DNA of 64,000 bases from an uncultured Paracoccaceae bacterium (GCA_958439195.1 OY288155.1:1-64000); one strand, 5' to 3'. Numbered from the stretch's first letter, positions 17,792 to 25,653 are shown. Translations and numbers: made by a program. The notes: a model not told the origin generated them from the letters alone.

Positions 17792-18243
17792 GCGATTGGG
17801 TGGCCTTTCAGGCCGCGGTCGAGGCGGTGGATTGGGGCCGCGCGACCTATACCCTGCTGCGTCTGCCCGAAGATGCCGAGTCTGCACTGCTGGCGCGGGG
17901 GGCGAAGCGGGTGGAGGGAGAAATCAACGAGCATCCCGTAAACCTTGCCCTGTCGCGTGCGCCGGTTGTGGAGGGGGTGTTCCTGTGGGCGGGGGCATCG
18001 CTGCTGGACCGGGTGGGGATTGTGCCGGGGGAAGTGTTGGAGGTGCGGCTGCGCCCGGCACCGGATGACCGGGTGGACACGCCTGAGGATGTAACGCTGG
18101 CGTTGCGGCAGGCGGATCTGACGGCGGTTTGGGAGGGGCTGACGGCTGGCAAGCGGCGTGGATTGCTGTATCAGATTGGCACCGCCAAGACGGCACCCAC
18201 CCGCGCGAAACGTATCGACGCCCTGATCCGAAGCCTGACATGA
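17788..18243 (+). CDS. YdeI/OmpD-associated family protein with DUF1905 domain
   Basis: A 151-residue protein. Residues about 18-95 fit DUF1905 (ATYTLLRLPEDAES, VEGEINEHPVNLALSR, PGEVLEVRLRP). The C-terminal part, with AVWEGLTAGKRRGLLYQIGTAKT and the ARKRIDAL-like end, fits the YdeI/OmpD-associated helical domain. Function unknown; some relatives are linked to bacteriocin tolerance. ATGA overlaps on both sides place it in one operon with ispH and the DUF3429 gene. Confidence 0.8.
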   Translation: MSDWVAFQAAVEAVDWGRATYTLLRLPEDAESALLARGAKRVEGEINEHPVNLALSRAPVVEGVFLWAGASLLDRVGIVPGEVLEVRLRPAPDDRVDTPEDVTLALRQADLTAVWEGLTAGKRRGLLYQIGTAKTAPTRAKRIDALIRSLT

Positions 18244-18695
18244 CACCCATTCCCCGTTCCGCATTAATCCTTGGGCTGGCCGGCCTGATCCCGTTCCTCT
18301 GGGGGGCGGCGAATGTGCTGTTTCCCGCGACGGTGGGCTGGGGTGGGCAATGGATGAGCCCGCTGTTCATGGGGACTTATGTGAGCCTGACCTATGGGAC
18401 GGTGATCCTGTCTTTCATGTCGGGTGTGCTGTGGGGATTTGCGACAAAGGCCGAGGGGCAGGCGGCGGCGGTGGGATATGCGCTGTCGGTGATCCCGGCG
18501 CTTTGGGCGTTTTTCATGGTGAATGGCGATCCGGGCGATGCGGCGGTGAACCTGTTTGCGGGTTTTGCGGGGCTTTTGATGCTGGACTGGACCTTTGCGC
18601 GGCAGGGGTTGACGCCTGCATGGTGGATGCGGCTGCGGGGGATATTGACGGCGGTGGTGCTGTGCTGTCTGGCGGTGCCGATCCTGTTCGAATGA
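18240..18695 (+). CDS. DUF3429 family membrane protein
   Basis: A 151-residue protein with five predicted membrane helices. ALILGLAGLIPFLWGA, SLTYGTVILSFMSGVLWGFA and YALSVIPALWAFFMV are the DUF3429 (TMEM69-like) hallmarks. The ATG at 18240 is within the stop of the previous gene; the open frame upstream belongs to that gene in another phase. Function unknown. Confidence 0.85.
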   Translation: MTPIPRSALILGLAGLIPFLWGAANVLFPATVGWGGQWMSPLFMGTYVSLTYGTVILSFMSGVLWGFATKAEGQAAAVGYALSVIPALWAFFMVNGDPGDAAVNLFAGFAGLLMLDWTFARQGLTPAWWMRLRGILTAVVLCCLAVPILFE

Positions 18696-18698
18696 GCC

Positions 18699-18734
18699 AT
18701 TTTCGTGCGAAAAATCAGGGGGCATTCTGCCCCC
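18699..18734. repeat. Tandem hairpins after the DUF3429 gene
   Basis: An A/T-rich stem (ATTTTC with GAAAA-A-T, 18699-18715; on the minus strand GATTTTTCGCACGAAAA) is followed at once by a perfect seven-base G/C stem, GGGGGCA/TGCCCCC with a TTC loop, at 18718-18734. They start just past the stop at 18695 and probably end or stabilise the ispH-DUF3429 transcript. Confidence 0.6.
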
Positions 18735-18760
18735 TTGGCGGCCTGCGCCTCATCCATTCA

Positions 18761-18781
18761 GAGTATTTGGGCCAAGATGAA
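18761..18781 (+). repeat. 21-bp intergenic repeat, copy 1
   Basis: GAGTATTTGGGCCAAG followed by ATGAA. One of three near-identical copies in the window (also 24725-24745 and 31830-31850), each a few tens of bases downstream of a G/C hairpin. It lies between the DUF3429 gene and rnhA. Confidence 0.75.
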
Positions 18782-18839
18782 AGGGCAGTCGCGTTGACGA
18801 TGGCGGAGGTGCTGCCTAAACGGGGGAAAAGGAGCCGCC

Positions 18840-19301
18840 ATGCCAGAGCTTTTCGCCTATACCGATGGTGCCTGTTCAGGCAATCCCGGCCCCGGAGGAT
18901 GGGGCGTGCTGCTGCTGGCGCGGGAGGCCGGGGCGGTGGTGAAGGAGCGCACCTTGCAGGGTGGCGAGGCGATGACCACCAACAATCGGATGGAATTGCT
19001 GGCGGCGATTTCGGCGCTGGAGGCGCTGGCGCGGCCGTCTGACATCATCATTGTGACGGACAGCGCCTATGTGAAGAACGGCGTGACGGAATGGATTCAC
19101 AGCTGGAAGCGCAACGGGTGGCGCACGGCGGGGCGATCCCCGGTGAAGAATGCCGATCTGTGGCAGCGGCTGGATGCGGCGCAAGCCCGGCACAAGGTGG
19201 ATTGGCGCTGGATCAAGGGCCATGCCGGCCATGAGGAGAATGAGCGGGCGGATGAATTGGCGCGGGCCGGGATGGCCCCGTTCAAGGCAAAGAGCGCGTG
19301 A
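18840..19301 (+). CDS. rnhA: Ribonuclease HI
   Basis: Degrades RNA in RNA-DNA hybrids, for primer and R-loop removal. The 153-residue protein has the four acidic catalytic residues: D9 (FAYTDGACSGNPG), E52 (TTNNRMELLAA), D74 (VTDSAYVKNG) and the final Asp in NERADELAR. KGHAGHEENERAD carries the conserved His. AAGGAG is well placed before the ATG. Confidence 0.97.
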   Translation: MPELFAYTDGACSGNPGPGGWGVLLLAREAGAVVKERTLQGGEAMTTNNRMELLAAISALEALARPSDIIIVTDSAYVKNGVTEWIHSWKRNGWRTAGRSPVKNADLWQRLDAAQARHKVDWRWIKGHAGHEENERADELARAGMAPFKAKSA

Positions 19302-19963
19302 TGACGCCCGATCTTGCCCTGCCGACAGAGGCGCTTTTGTCGACGCTGGATTATGCGTCTGTGGCGATCTTTGCGTTGACGGGTGCGCTTGTGGCGAGCC
19401 GGTCGCAACTGGACATTGTGGGGTTCATCTTTATCGCCTGTCTGACGGCCACCGGGGGCGGGACGTTGCGGGATATGATCCTGGATCGCTCGCCGTTGTG
19501 GATTTCCGATCCGTTGATCCTGTTGGTTGGAACGGTGGCGGCGGTATTGGTGTTCTTTGGCGCGCATCGATTGGAAAGCCGGTATCGCGCGCTGGAATGG
19601 CTGGATGCCTTTGCGCTGGCCGTGGCGGTGCCTGCCGGGGTGGGCGTGGCCCTGGCCGAGGGGATGGGCTGGCCTGTCCTTCTGGTGATGGGGATGGTGA
19701 CAGGCTGCATGGGCGGGTTGCTGCGGGATGTGGTGTGCAACGAGGTGCCATTGGTTTTGAAGCAGGGTGAGTTGTACGTCACCTGCGCCTTTTGCGGGGC
19801 GGGGGCTGCGGTGCTGCTGGGACTGGCCGGGGTGGAAAGCTGGCTGGCGTTGCTGGCCTGCGGGGGGGTGACGCTGTTCCTGCGGGCGGGAAGTTTGCGG
19901 TTTGGTTGGCGTTTGCCGGTCTATAAGACACGGCCGCCGCGACCGGGTTCGCCAAAGCGGTAG
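19301..19963 (+). CDS. Trimeric intracellular cation (TRIC) channel family membrane protein
   Basis: A 220-residue protein of two repeated UPF0126/TRIC units, about seven helices. ATGGGTLRDMILDR (near residue 50) and GCMGGLLRDVVCNEVPLVL (near 135) are the glycine-rich signatures of each repeat. Bacterial relatives conduct monovalent cations; some are linked to amino-acid transport. The ATG at 19301 overlaps the rnhA stop by one base (TGATG); a GTG three bases earlier is also possible. Confidence 0.88.
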   Translation: MTPDLALPTEALLSTLDYASVAIFALTGALVASRSQLDIVGFIFIACLTATGGGTLRDMILDRSPLWISDPLILLVGTVAAVLVFFGAHRLESRYRALEWLDAFALAVAVPAGVGVALAEGMGWPVLLVMGMVTGCMGGLLRDVVCNEVPLVLKQGELYVTCAFCGAGAAVLLGLAGVESWLALLACGGVTLFLRAGSLRFGWRLPVYKTRPPRPGSPKR

Positions 19964-19976
19964 CGTCGGGTTGTTT

Positions 19977-20005
19977 TTGAATTGGTGAATGGGTATTCGT
20001 ATAAT
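19977..20005 (+). promoter_or_regulatory. Near-consensus sigma-70 promoter motif overlapping the TetR gene start
   Basis: TTGAAT (19977-19982), a 17-base spacer, then a perfect TATAAT (20000-20005), in an A/T-rich patch. The -10 touches the ATG at 20006, so transcription from it would begin inside the first codons. See the finding on this site. Confidence 0.4.
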
Positions 20006-20494
20006 ATGGGCAGACCACGCAGCGTTCCGGATGACGAAGTATTTGCAGCCATCCTTGGCCTTTTGGCAGAGGGGGGTGCTGTTGCGGTGTCTTTTGGGGC
20101 CGTATCAAAAGCCTGTGGTTTGGCGCCGCCGACATTGGTGCAACGCTATGGTGACAGGGTTGGGATGCTGCGTGCTGCGGCGGGGCATGGCTGGGACCGC
20201 GTGGCCGAGGCGGGCGAGCGGCTGGCCGCCGAGGAAGACACCGCACAGGGGTTTCTGAAGGCTTTGGCTGGTGCGGTTCCGCCGGGGTTGGCGCAGGCGA
20301 GCCTGACCGATCCGGTTTTGGCGGATCGTGCTGCCTTGTGGCGGTCGGATGTGGAGCGGGTTCTGGCGGCCAAGTTGGGTTGTCGTGCCGATGCGGCGGC
20401 GATGCTGTTTGCGGCGTGGCAGGGGCGGTTGATCTGGGAGCCGGCGGGTGGTGCGGGGTTCAAGTTGAAGGATGCGGCGAAGCGGTTCGGGTGA
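20006..20494 (+). CDS. TetR/AcrR family transcriptional regulator
   Basis: A 162-residue regulator. MGRPRSVPDDEVFAAILGLL opens the N-terminal helix-turn-helix, continued by VSFGAVSKACGLAPPTLVQRYGDRVGMLRAA (about residues 28-58), whose recognition helix is typical. The C-terminal ligand domain is short and Ala-rich. The ATG at 20006 gives the usual GRPR start; TTG and GTG codons lie just upstream. No obvious target gene is adjacent: the next gene is convergent and one base away. Ligand unknown. Confidence 0.8.
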   Translation: MGRPRSVPDDEVFAAILGLLAEGGAVAVSFGAVSKACGLAPPTLVQRYGDRVGMLRAAAGHGWDRVAEAGERLAAEEDTAQGFLKALAGAVPPGLAQASLTDPVLADRAALWRSDVERVLAAKLGCRADAAAMLFAAWQGRLIWEPAGGAGFKLKDAAKRFG

Positions 20495-20495
20495 C

Positions 20496-20732
20496 CTATT
20501 TCGCCACGTATTTTTGCCAGAGCCAGATCAGCGCCATTGCCCCGAGGATTGCGCCGACAAAGGCCGCGACCCAACCGGTGATGGAGACCAGAAAACGCAG
20601 GATGCCCCAGCCGATCAGCGCGCCACCGATACCGATGGCGATGGTGGTGGGCACATCGGTCTGCACCCGCATGAAGCGGGTGGCGAGAAAGCCCGCGGCG
20701 GCACCTATGACGATCAGGATGAGGAAGGGCAT
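20496..20732 (-). CDS. GlsB/YeaQ/YmgE family stress-response membrane protein
   Basis: A 78-residue protein with three hydrophobic helices (about 2-20, 30-48, 52-72) and glycine-rich turns (IGAAAGFLATRFM, GIGGALIGWG, FVGAILGAMALIWLW), matching the transglycosylase-associated/GlsB family. These small inner-membrane proteins are often stress induced; the molecular role is unknown. Convergent with the TetR gene, with one base between the stop codons. Confidence 0.75.
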   Translation of the reverse strand: MPFLILIVIGAAAGFLATRFMRVQTDVPTTIAIGIGGALIGWGILRFLVSITGWVAAFVGAILGAMALIWLWQKYVAK

Positions 20733-20790
20733 GGCGGCCTCCGGGCTTACACGGCGATCATGCCGTAGGGGCGCGGATCAGTCCAGCAAA

Positions 20791-21687
20791 TCAGGCCAGT
20801 TGGGCAGGCAGGGCGAAACCGCGCAGGAAATCGGTAGGGGATTGGGGTTTCTTGCCCTCGCGCTGGGCAAGGGTGATGTCCACTGCACCTGAGCCGCAGG
20901 CGATGGTGAGGCCGTGGAGAACCTGTCCGGCTGTGCCCTGCCCTTCGGCAAGGCGAGAGCGCAGGAGTTTTACCCGTTCGCCCCCGGCCATGCACCATGC
21001 GCCGGGAAAGGGAGAGAGGCCACGGATCTGGCGATCAACTTGGTCTGCCGATTCGGCCCAGTCGATGCGGGCCTCGGCCTTGTCGATCTTTGCGGCGTAG
21101 GTGACGCCTTCCGCCGTTTGGGGTTCAGGGGTGAGCGTGGGCAGGTTGGCGAGGGCGTCGAGGATGAGGCTTGCGCCCATCTGTGACAGGCGATCGTGCA
21201 GATCCTGGGTGGTGTCTTCGGCCCTGATGGGTGTGGATTGGCGCAAGAGCACGGGGCCGGTGTCGAGGCCTGCTTCCATCTGCATGATGCAGATGCCGGT
21301 TTCCGCGTCGCCTGCCATGATGGCGCGGTGGATCGGGGCCGCGCCACGCCAGCGCGGCAAGAGCGAGGCGTGGATGTTCAGGCAACCCTGGCGCGGGGCA
21401 TCAAGGATGGCTTGTGGCAGGATCAGGCCATAGGCGACGACCACGGCCACATCGGCGTTCAGGGCGGCGAAGGCCGCCTGTTCGTCGGGTGATTTCAGGC
21501 TGATGGGGTGGCGGACGGGCAGGTTGAGCGCGGTGGCGCGGGCGTGAACGGGGGTTGGGCGAAGGTCTTTGCCCCGGCCTGCGTGGCGGGGGGGTTGGGT
21601 GTAGACGGCAACGATGTCGTGCCGTGTGGCGAGGGCGTCCAGGATCGGAACCGAGAAATCGGGGGTGCCCATGAAAACGATTTTCAT
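20791..21687 (-). CDS. fmt: Methionyl-tRNA formyltransferase
   Basis: Formylates initiator Met-tRNA. The 298-residue protein has VFMGTPDFSVPILDAL at 4-19, the catalytic N104-I-H106 within CLNIHASLLPRWRGAAPIH, and D142 in EAGLDTGPVL. The C-terminal OB-like domain (about 205-298) has GLSPFPGAWCM. It is the last gene of the def-def-def-fmt operon and its ATG overlaps the preceding stop by four bases. Confidence 0.96.
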   Translation of the reverse strand: MKIVFMGTPDFSVPILDALATRHDIVAVYTQPPRHAGRGKDLRPTPVHARATALNLPVRHPISLKSPDEQAAFAALNADVAVVVAYGLILPQAILDAPRQGCLNIHASLLPRWRGAAPIHRAIMAGDAETGICIMQMEAGLDTGPVLLRQSTPIRAEDTTQDLHDRLSQMGASLILDALANLPTLTPEPQTAEGVTYAAKIDKAEARIDWAESADQVDRQIRGLSPFPGAWCMAGGERVKLLRSRLAEGQGTAGQVLHGLTIACGSGAVDITLAQREGKKPQSPTDFLRGFALPAQLA

Positions 21688-22187
21688 CCCCGCCTCCGCA
21701 GCTTTTCAGCCTTGGCCAGCAGCATCTTGCGTTTGAGGGGCGAGAGGTGATCGAAATACATCTTGCCGGCCAGATGGTCGATCTGGTGCTGCACGGACGT
21801 GGCCCAGAGGTGGACGAAATCGCGGTCTTCGATTTCGCCCTGTTCGTTCAGGAAACGGACGGTCACGGCACGGGGGCGGGTGATGACCGCCGAGACGCCG
21901 GGAAGGTTTGGCGACGCCTCGTCATGGTCGCGGGGTTGGACGCTGGCGTGGAGGATTTCGGGGTTGGCCATGCGGATGGCCTGCCCGCGTTCGGTGGAGC
22001 AATCCACCACCGCAAGGCGCAGGGGGATGCCGATCTGCACGGCGGCGAGGCCATAGCCGGGCATGGCATCCATCGTGTCGATCATGTCGGCCCAGATGGC
22101 GCGGATGTCATCGGTGATGGCGGTGACCGGGGCGGCGGGGGATTTCAGCACCGGATGGGGCCAGGCCAGGCAGGGGCGCACGGTCAT
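21684..22187 (-). CDS. Degenerate peptide deformylase paralog (probably inactive)
   Basis: A 167-residue deformylase-fold protein. Motif 1 is intact (GYGLAAVQ, 44-51). Motif 2, EGCLS in active enzymes, reads EASPNLPG (90-97), so the metal-binding Cys is gone. Motif 3 reads QHQIDHL (133-139), with the catalytic Glu changed to Gln while both His remain. By family knowledge such a protein should not deformylate. The frame is complete, spacing is normal and it is coupled to fmt and def by ATGA overlaps, so it is maintained rather than decaying. A binding or regulatory role is possible. Confidence 0.85.
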   Translation of the reverse strand: MTVRPCLAWPHPVLKSPAAPVTAITDDIRAIWADMIDTMDAMPGYGLAAVQIGIPLRLAVVDCSTERGQAIRMANPEILHASVQPRDHDEASPNLPGVSAVITRPRAVTVRFLNEQGEIEDRDFVHLWATSVQHQIDHLAGKMYFDHLSPLKRKMLLAKAEKLRRRG

Positions 22188-22690
22188 GCGGTGGCCTGCT
22201 GGGCGGAATAGGCATCAAGTGCGATGGCGCGGGCGGCGGGGAGAAGGCGGTCAAAGGTGACGAGGCCATCGAGATGGTCATATTCATGTTGCGCACAAAT
22301 GGCGGCGAAGCCGGTGAGGGTTTCTTCGCGGGTGTCGCCGTTCAGATCGGTCCAGCGGAGGCGGATTTCGGTGGCGCGGGCGATTTCGGTGGTGATGCCA
22401 GGGATGGAGAGGCAGCCCTCAGTCCCGGTGGCGGTGGTGTCGGAGCGCCAGAGGATTTCGGGGTTCAGGCAGATGCGGGGGACGGGGGTGCCTTCTTTCC
22501 ATGTCACATCCATCACGAAAAGCCGGATCAGGTGGCCGACCTGCGGCGCGGCAAGGCCGCGGCCGGGGGCGGCATACATGGTATCCAGCATGTCCGCGGC
22601 GAGGGCGCGGGTGGCGTCGGTGAGGGGCGCAGGTGCGCAGGGTGTGGACAGGCGCGGATCGGGCCAATGCAGGATGGGAAGGATCGTCAT
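22184..22690 (-). CDS. def: Peptide deformylase, second intact copy
   Basis: A 168-residue deformylase that removes the N-formyl group from nascent chains. All three motifs are present: GRGLAAPQ (43-50), EGCLSIPG (91-98, metal ligand C93) and QHEYDHL (134-140, catalytic E136). The C-terminus is Ala-rich. It sits in the middle of three tandem def-type genes, overlapping both neighbours by four bases. How it shares work with the copy at 22687-23211 cannot be told from sequence. Confidence 0.92.
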   Translation of the reverse strand: MTILPILHWPDPRLSTPCAPAPLTDATRALAADMLDTMYAAPGRGLAAPQVGHLIRLFVMDVTWKEGTPVPRICLNPEILWRSDTTATGTEGCLSIPGITTEIARATEIRLRWTDLNGDTREETLTGFAAICAQHEYDHLDGLVTFDRLLPAARAIALDAYSAQQATA

Positions 22691-23211
22691 TCCCCGAACC
22701 TAGCGCGCTCGCGTTTCAGCTTTTCCATCTTTCGGGTGATCATCTGGCGTTTCAGCGGACCCAGATAGTCGATGAACAGCTTGCCATTCAGATGGTCAAT
22801 CTCGTGCTGCACGCAGGTGGCCCAGAGGCCCGCGAAGTGTTCTTCTTGCGGTTTGCCATCCAGCCCGGTCCAACGCACGCGCACCTCAGCCGGGCGCTGC
22901 ACTTCGGCATATTGGTCGGGAATGGAGAGGCAGCCTTCGTCATAGGTGGACAGCTCTTCTGACGCCCAGATGATTTCGGGGTTGAACAGGGCGATGGGGC
23001 GGGGGGGATCATTTTCGCCCTTGACGCAATCCATGACGATCAGCCGCTTCATCACGCCGATCTGTGGCGCGGCCAGGCCGATGCCGGGGGCGGCATACAT
23101 GGTTTGCAGCATGTCGTCGGCCAATTGGGCAAGTTCGGGCGTGATCTCGGCGACGGGATCGCAGAGCTTCTTGAGGCGCGGGTCGGGATGGAGCAGGATG
23201 GGGCGGATCAT
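22687..23211 (-). CDS. def: Peptide deformylase, main copy
   Basis: A 174-residue deformylase starting MIRPILLHPDPRLK at the ATG at 23211; a start further upstream would add twelve atypical residues. Motifs GIGLAAPQ (43-50), EGCLSIP (92-98, C94) and QHEIDHL (135-141, E137) are canonical, and the C-terminal KRQMITRKMEKLKRER is typical of alphaproteobacterial Def. First gene of the def-def-def-fmt operon; its promoter must lie in the A/T-rich interval shared with the divergent patB-like gene. Confidence 0.95.
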   Translation of the reverse strand: MIRPILLHPDPRLKKLCDPVAEITPELAQLADDMLQTMYAAPGIGLAAPQIGVMKRLIVMDCVKGENDPPRPIALFNPEIIWASEELSTYDEGCLSIPDQYAEVQRPAEVRVRWTGLDGKPQEEHFAGLWATCVQHEIDHLNGKLFIDYLGPLKRQMITRKMEKLKRERARFGE

Positions 23212-23289
23212 GGGGACTGATTTAAGGAAAACCGCCTTGTGGCGCAATGGCGGGACACATGCGGAGCATAGGGCGCCTTGATTGGGTAT

Positions 23290-23383
23290 TTGTTCCGATT
23301 TTCTGAATTATTGCGAGAAAATATACCGATTTATTTGTACTTTGAAGAAAATTGTCCATCTTTGAATTTACATATTGGAACAA
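23290..23383. promoter_or_regulatory. A/T-rich divergent control region with inverted repeats
   Basis: Between def (minus) and the PatB-like gene (plus). TTGTTCC at 23290-23296 is matched by GGAACAA at 23377-23383, flanking about 80 A/T-rich bases. Inside, ATTTTCT (23298-23304) and AGAAAAT (23316-23322) form a second inverted repeat with an 11-base gap. These are candidate regulator sites; no bound protein can be named. Confidence 0.45.
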
Positions 23384-23432
23384 CCGTCCTGCGTTGGTAA
23401 TGCTGTGTGGGACCAAGGAACAGAGGGCTGAC

Positions 23433-24605
23433 ATGAGCTTTGATACCCCGATCGACCGGCGCGGCACACATTGTGTGAAGTGGGACATGATGGAGAAACT
23501 CTATGGTGTTCCTGCCGATGGCGGGTTGGCCATGTGGGTGGCCGATATGGAGTTTCGCCCGCCGGCCTGTGTGCAGCAGGCGGTTGAGCGGATGGCCGAA
23601 CACGGGGTCTATGGTTATTTCGGGGATGACAGCGCCTATCTGGAGGCGATCCAGTGGTGGATGCAGGCGCGGCATGGCTGGTCTGTGGCGCGGGAGGATA
23701 TTTTCACGACCCACGGGTTGGTGAACGGGACGGGGCTGTGTCTGGATGCATTTACCGCGCCGGGGGATGGGGTGGTGTTGACGACGCCTGTCTATCACGC
23801 CTTTGCCCGCACGATCAAAGCGGCCGGGCGTGAGGTGCGGGAATGCCCGCTTGCCTTGGTGGACGGTCGCTATGAGATGGATTTTGACGGCTGGGATGCC
23901 CTGATGACAGGGCGGGAGCGGATGTTCCTGCTTTGCTCGCCCCACAATCCGGGTGGACGGGTCTGGACGGCGGCGGAATTGCGCGGCGTGGCGGAGTTCT
24001 GTGTGCGGCATGACCTGATCCTGGTGTCGGATGAGATCCACCATGATCTGGTCTATCCGGGGCAGAAACATGTGCCGATGACGCTGGCCGCGCCAGAGAT
24101 TGCCGACCGGTTGGTGATGATGACGGCGACGACCAAGACCTTTAACATCGCGGGCAGCCATACGGGGAACGTGATCATCGCGGACCCGGTGCTGAAGGCG
24201 AAGTTTGCCAGTCGCATGGCGGCGCTGGGCATTTCCGGCAACAGTTTCGGGATGCATATGGCCACGGCGGCCTATTCCGCCGAGGGTGCGGAATGGGTGG
24301 ATGGGTTGATGGGGTATCTGGACGGCAATCGGCGGGTCTTTGATGACGGGATGGCTGCCATTCCGGGGTTGAAGTCGATGAAGCTGGAGGCGACCTATCT
24401 GGCCTGGCTGGATTTTTCCGGCACCGGGATGGCACCGGCCGAGTTCATCGCGCGGGTGGAGAAGGAGGCGCGGATTGCCACCAATCATGGGGTGAGTTTT
24501 GGTCTTGGGGGGGAACATTCCCTGCGATTCAACATCGCCGCGCCACGCGCGCAGGTGGCCGAGGCCGTAGCGCGGATGCAGGCGGCGTTCCGCGATCTGC
24601 AATAG
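23433..24605 (+). CDS. PatB/MalY-type PLP aminotransferase, probable cystathionine beta-lyase
   Basis: A 390-residue fold-type I PLP enzyme. MSFDTPIDRRGTHCVKWD at the start, GGLAMWVADMEFRPPACVQ near 35-53, CSPHNPGGRVW near 168-178 and TATTKTFNIAG with the PLP lysine near 232-236 are the PatB/MalY signature. Such enzymes cleave C-S bonds of cystathionine or cysteine conjugates, giving pyruvate, ammonia and a thiol. The ATG at 23433 is preceded by GGAA/GAGG; the 27 codons upstream do not resemble the family. Single gene followed by a terminator at 24621-24640. Confidence 0.9.
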   Translation: MSFDTPIDRRGTHCVKWDMMEKLYGVPADGGLAMWVADMEFRPPACVQQAVERMAEHGVYGYFGDDSAYLEAIQWWMQARHGWSVAREDIFTTHGLVNGTGLCLDAFTAPGDGVVLTTPVYHAFARTIKAAGREVRECPLALVDGRYEMDFDGWDALMTGRERMFLLCSPHNPGGRVWTAAELRGVAEFCVRHDLILVSDEIHHDLVYPGQKHVPMTLAAPEIADRLVMMTATTKTFNIAGSHTGNVIIADPVLKAKFASRMAALGISGNSFGMHMATAAYSAEGAEWVDGLMGYLDGNRRVFDDGMAAIPGLKSMKLEATYLAWLDFSGTGMAPAEFIARVEKEARIATNHGVSFGLGGEHSLRFNIAAPRAQVAEAVARMQAAFRDLQ

Positions 24606-24620
24606 GGGTTATTGAGCGGA

Positions 24621-24640
24621 GCCGCATTCGCGGCATTTTT
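24621..24640 (+). terminator. Intrinsic terminator after the PatB-like gene
   Basis: GCCGC (24621-24625), ATTC loop, GCGGC (24630-24634), then ATTTTT. The stem is short but G/C-rich and the T-run is directly attached. It begins 16 bases after the stop codon. Confidence 0.65.
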
Positions 24641-24645
24641 CCTGA

Positions 24646-24716
24646 CCTTCTGCCGGGGACTTCGCCCCGTCAGAAGGGGTGGGGGCGGCCGCCCCCCGCA
24701 GGCGCTGCACGCCTGC
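24646..24716. repeat. Cluster of three further G/C hairpins
   Basis: CCTTCTG-C-CGGGG pairs with CCCCG-T-CAGAAGG at 24646-24677 (twelve pairs, one mismatch). A perfect 16-base palindrome GGGGGCGGCCGCCCCC lies at 24681-24696. GCAGGCG/CGCCTGC with a CTGCA loop is at 24698-24716. They fill the convergent gap between the PatB-like gene and bhcR, so they can end transcripts arriving from either side. Confidence 0.7.
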
Positions 24717-24724
24717 CCCCCCGC

Positions 24725-24745
24725 GAGTATTTTTGCCAAGATGAA
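24725..24745 (+). repeat. 21-bp intergenic repeat, copy 2
   Basis: GAGTATTTTTGCCAAG followed by ATGAA, nine bases past the last hairpin of the 24646-24716 cluster and 12 bases from the bhcR stop. Confidence 0.75.
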
Positions 24746-24757
24746 GGAGGCTTTCCT

Positions 24758-25573
24758 TTAGATGCGAGAGCCTCCGGTCGCCTCGGTCACCCGGTCGGCT
24801 GCGGTGCGGACGAGGGTTCCCAGGCGGGTGGCATCTGAGAGGCCCATGCGGAAGGCGGGGCCGCTGACGGAGAGGCCAGCGATGGGTTCGCCGTGGCTGT
24901 TGAAGATGGGCGCGGCGACGCAGCGCATGCCTTCGGCGCGTTCCTGATCATCGATGGCGAAGCCGCGTTCGCGGGTGCGGGCGAGGTCGCGCAGGAGGGC
25001 GGTCTCGGACGTGTGGGTTAGGGTGGTGAAGCGTTCGAGGCCCTGACGGGCGAGGATGCCGCGGGTCTTTTCTTCGGGATACCAGGCGAGCAGCGCCTTG
25101 CCGATGCCCGAGACATGCATGGGCGCCATCGTGCCGGGGGGGAAGAAGGCGCGGATGGCCTGATGCGTTTCGACCTGTGACAGGAACAGCACCTGATCGC
25201 CGACCTCTACCCCCAGATTGGCGGTTTCGCCGCTGTCGCGCATCAACTGATCCATCGGGGCGCGGGCGCGTTCCACCACCTTGGTGCGGCGCAAGAAGGC
25301 GGAACCCACGCGAAAGGCGCCGGGGCCAATGTGCCAGATCTGGCCCGGTTCTTCGAGTTCGACCATGCCATGCCCCTGAAGGGTGACAAGGGCGCGGTAG
25401 ACGGTGGCCACCGCCTGACCGGAGGCTTCGGCCAGTTCTGACAGGGTGAGGCCAGGGGCAGCGGCAAGGGTGGTGATCAGGCCGAGGGCGCGGTCAAGCG
25501 CCTGCACGGTGTTCTGATCGGTCTTGTCGTGAAAGGCCTTGGGGCGGCCACGGGGGCGTGGAGTGGTAGGCAT
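24758..25573 (-). CDS. bhcR: IclR-family regulator of the beta-hydroxyaspartate cycle, BhcR
   Basis: A 271-residue IclR-type regulator. The N-terminal winged helix spans about residues 22-85 (VQALDRALGLITTLAAAPGLTLSELAEASGQ). The C-terminal effector domain includes FPPGTMAPMHVSGIGKALLAW and AAPIFNSHGEPIAGLSVSGP. It is divergent from bhcABCD. In Paracoccus denitrificans the IclR-type BhcR beside this cluster controls it and responds to glyoxylate; I infer the same here from synteny. The N-terminal PTTPRPRGRPKAFHDK tail is basic. Confidence 0.88.
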   Translation of the reverse strand: MPTTPRPRGRPKAFHDKTDQNTVQALDRALGLITTLAAAPGLTLSELAEASGQAVATVYRALVTLQGHGMVELEEPGQIWHIGPGAFRVGSAFLRRTKVVERARAPMDQLMRDSGETANLGVEVGDQVLFLSQVETHQAIRAFFPPGTMAPMHVSGIGKALLAWYPEEKTRGILARQGLERFTTLTHTSETALLRDLARTRERGFAIDDQERAEGMRCVAAPIFNSHGEPIAGLSVSGPAFRMGLSDATRLGTLVRTAADRVTEATGGSRI

Positions 25574-25653
25574 TTTGTTGCCTGGTGCGTTTGGGGTTTG
25601 GGTGGGTGAAAAAGCGGGAGTGTATGATTTAATTTGAGAATAATCTGTTTTTC

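Noticed and set aside
23331..24602. A 423-codon minus-strand frame opposite the PatB-like gene.
   Set aside because: Composition is that of an antisense shadow (Arg/His/Pro-rich), with no recognisable motif; the plus strand carries a complete PLP enzyme.
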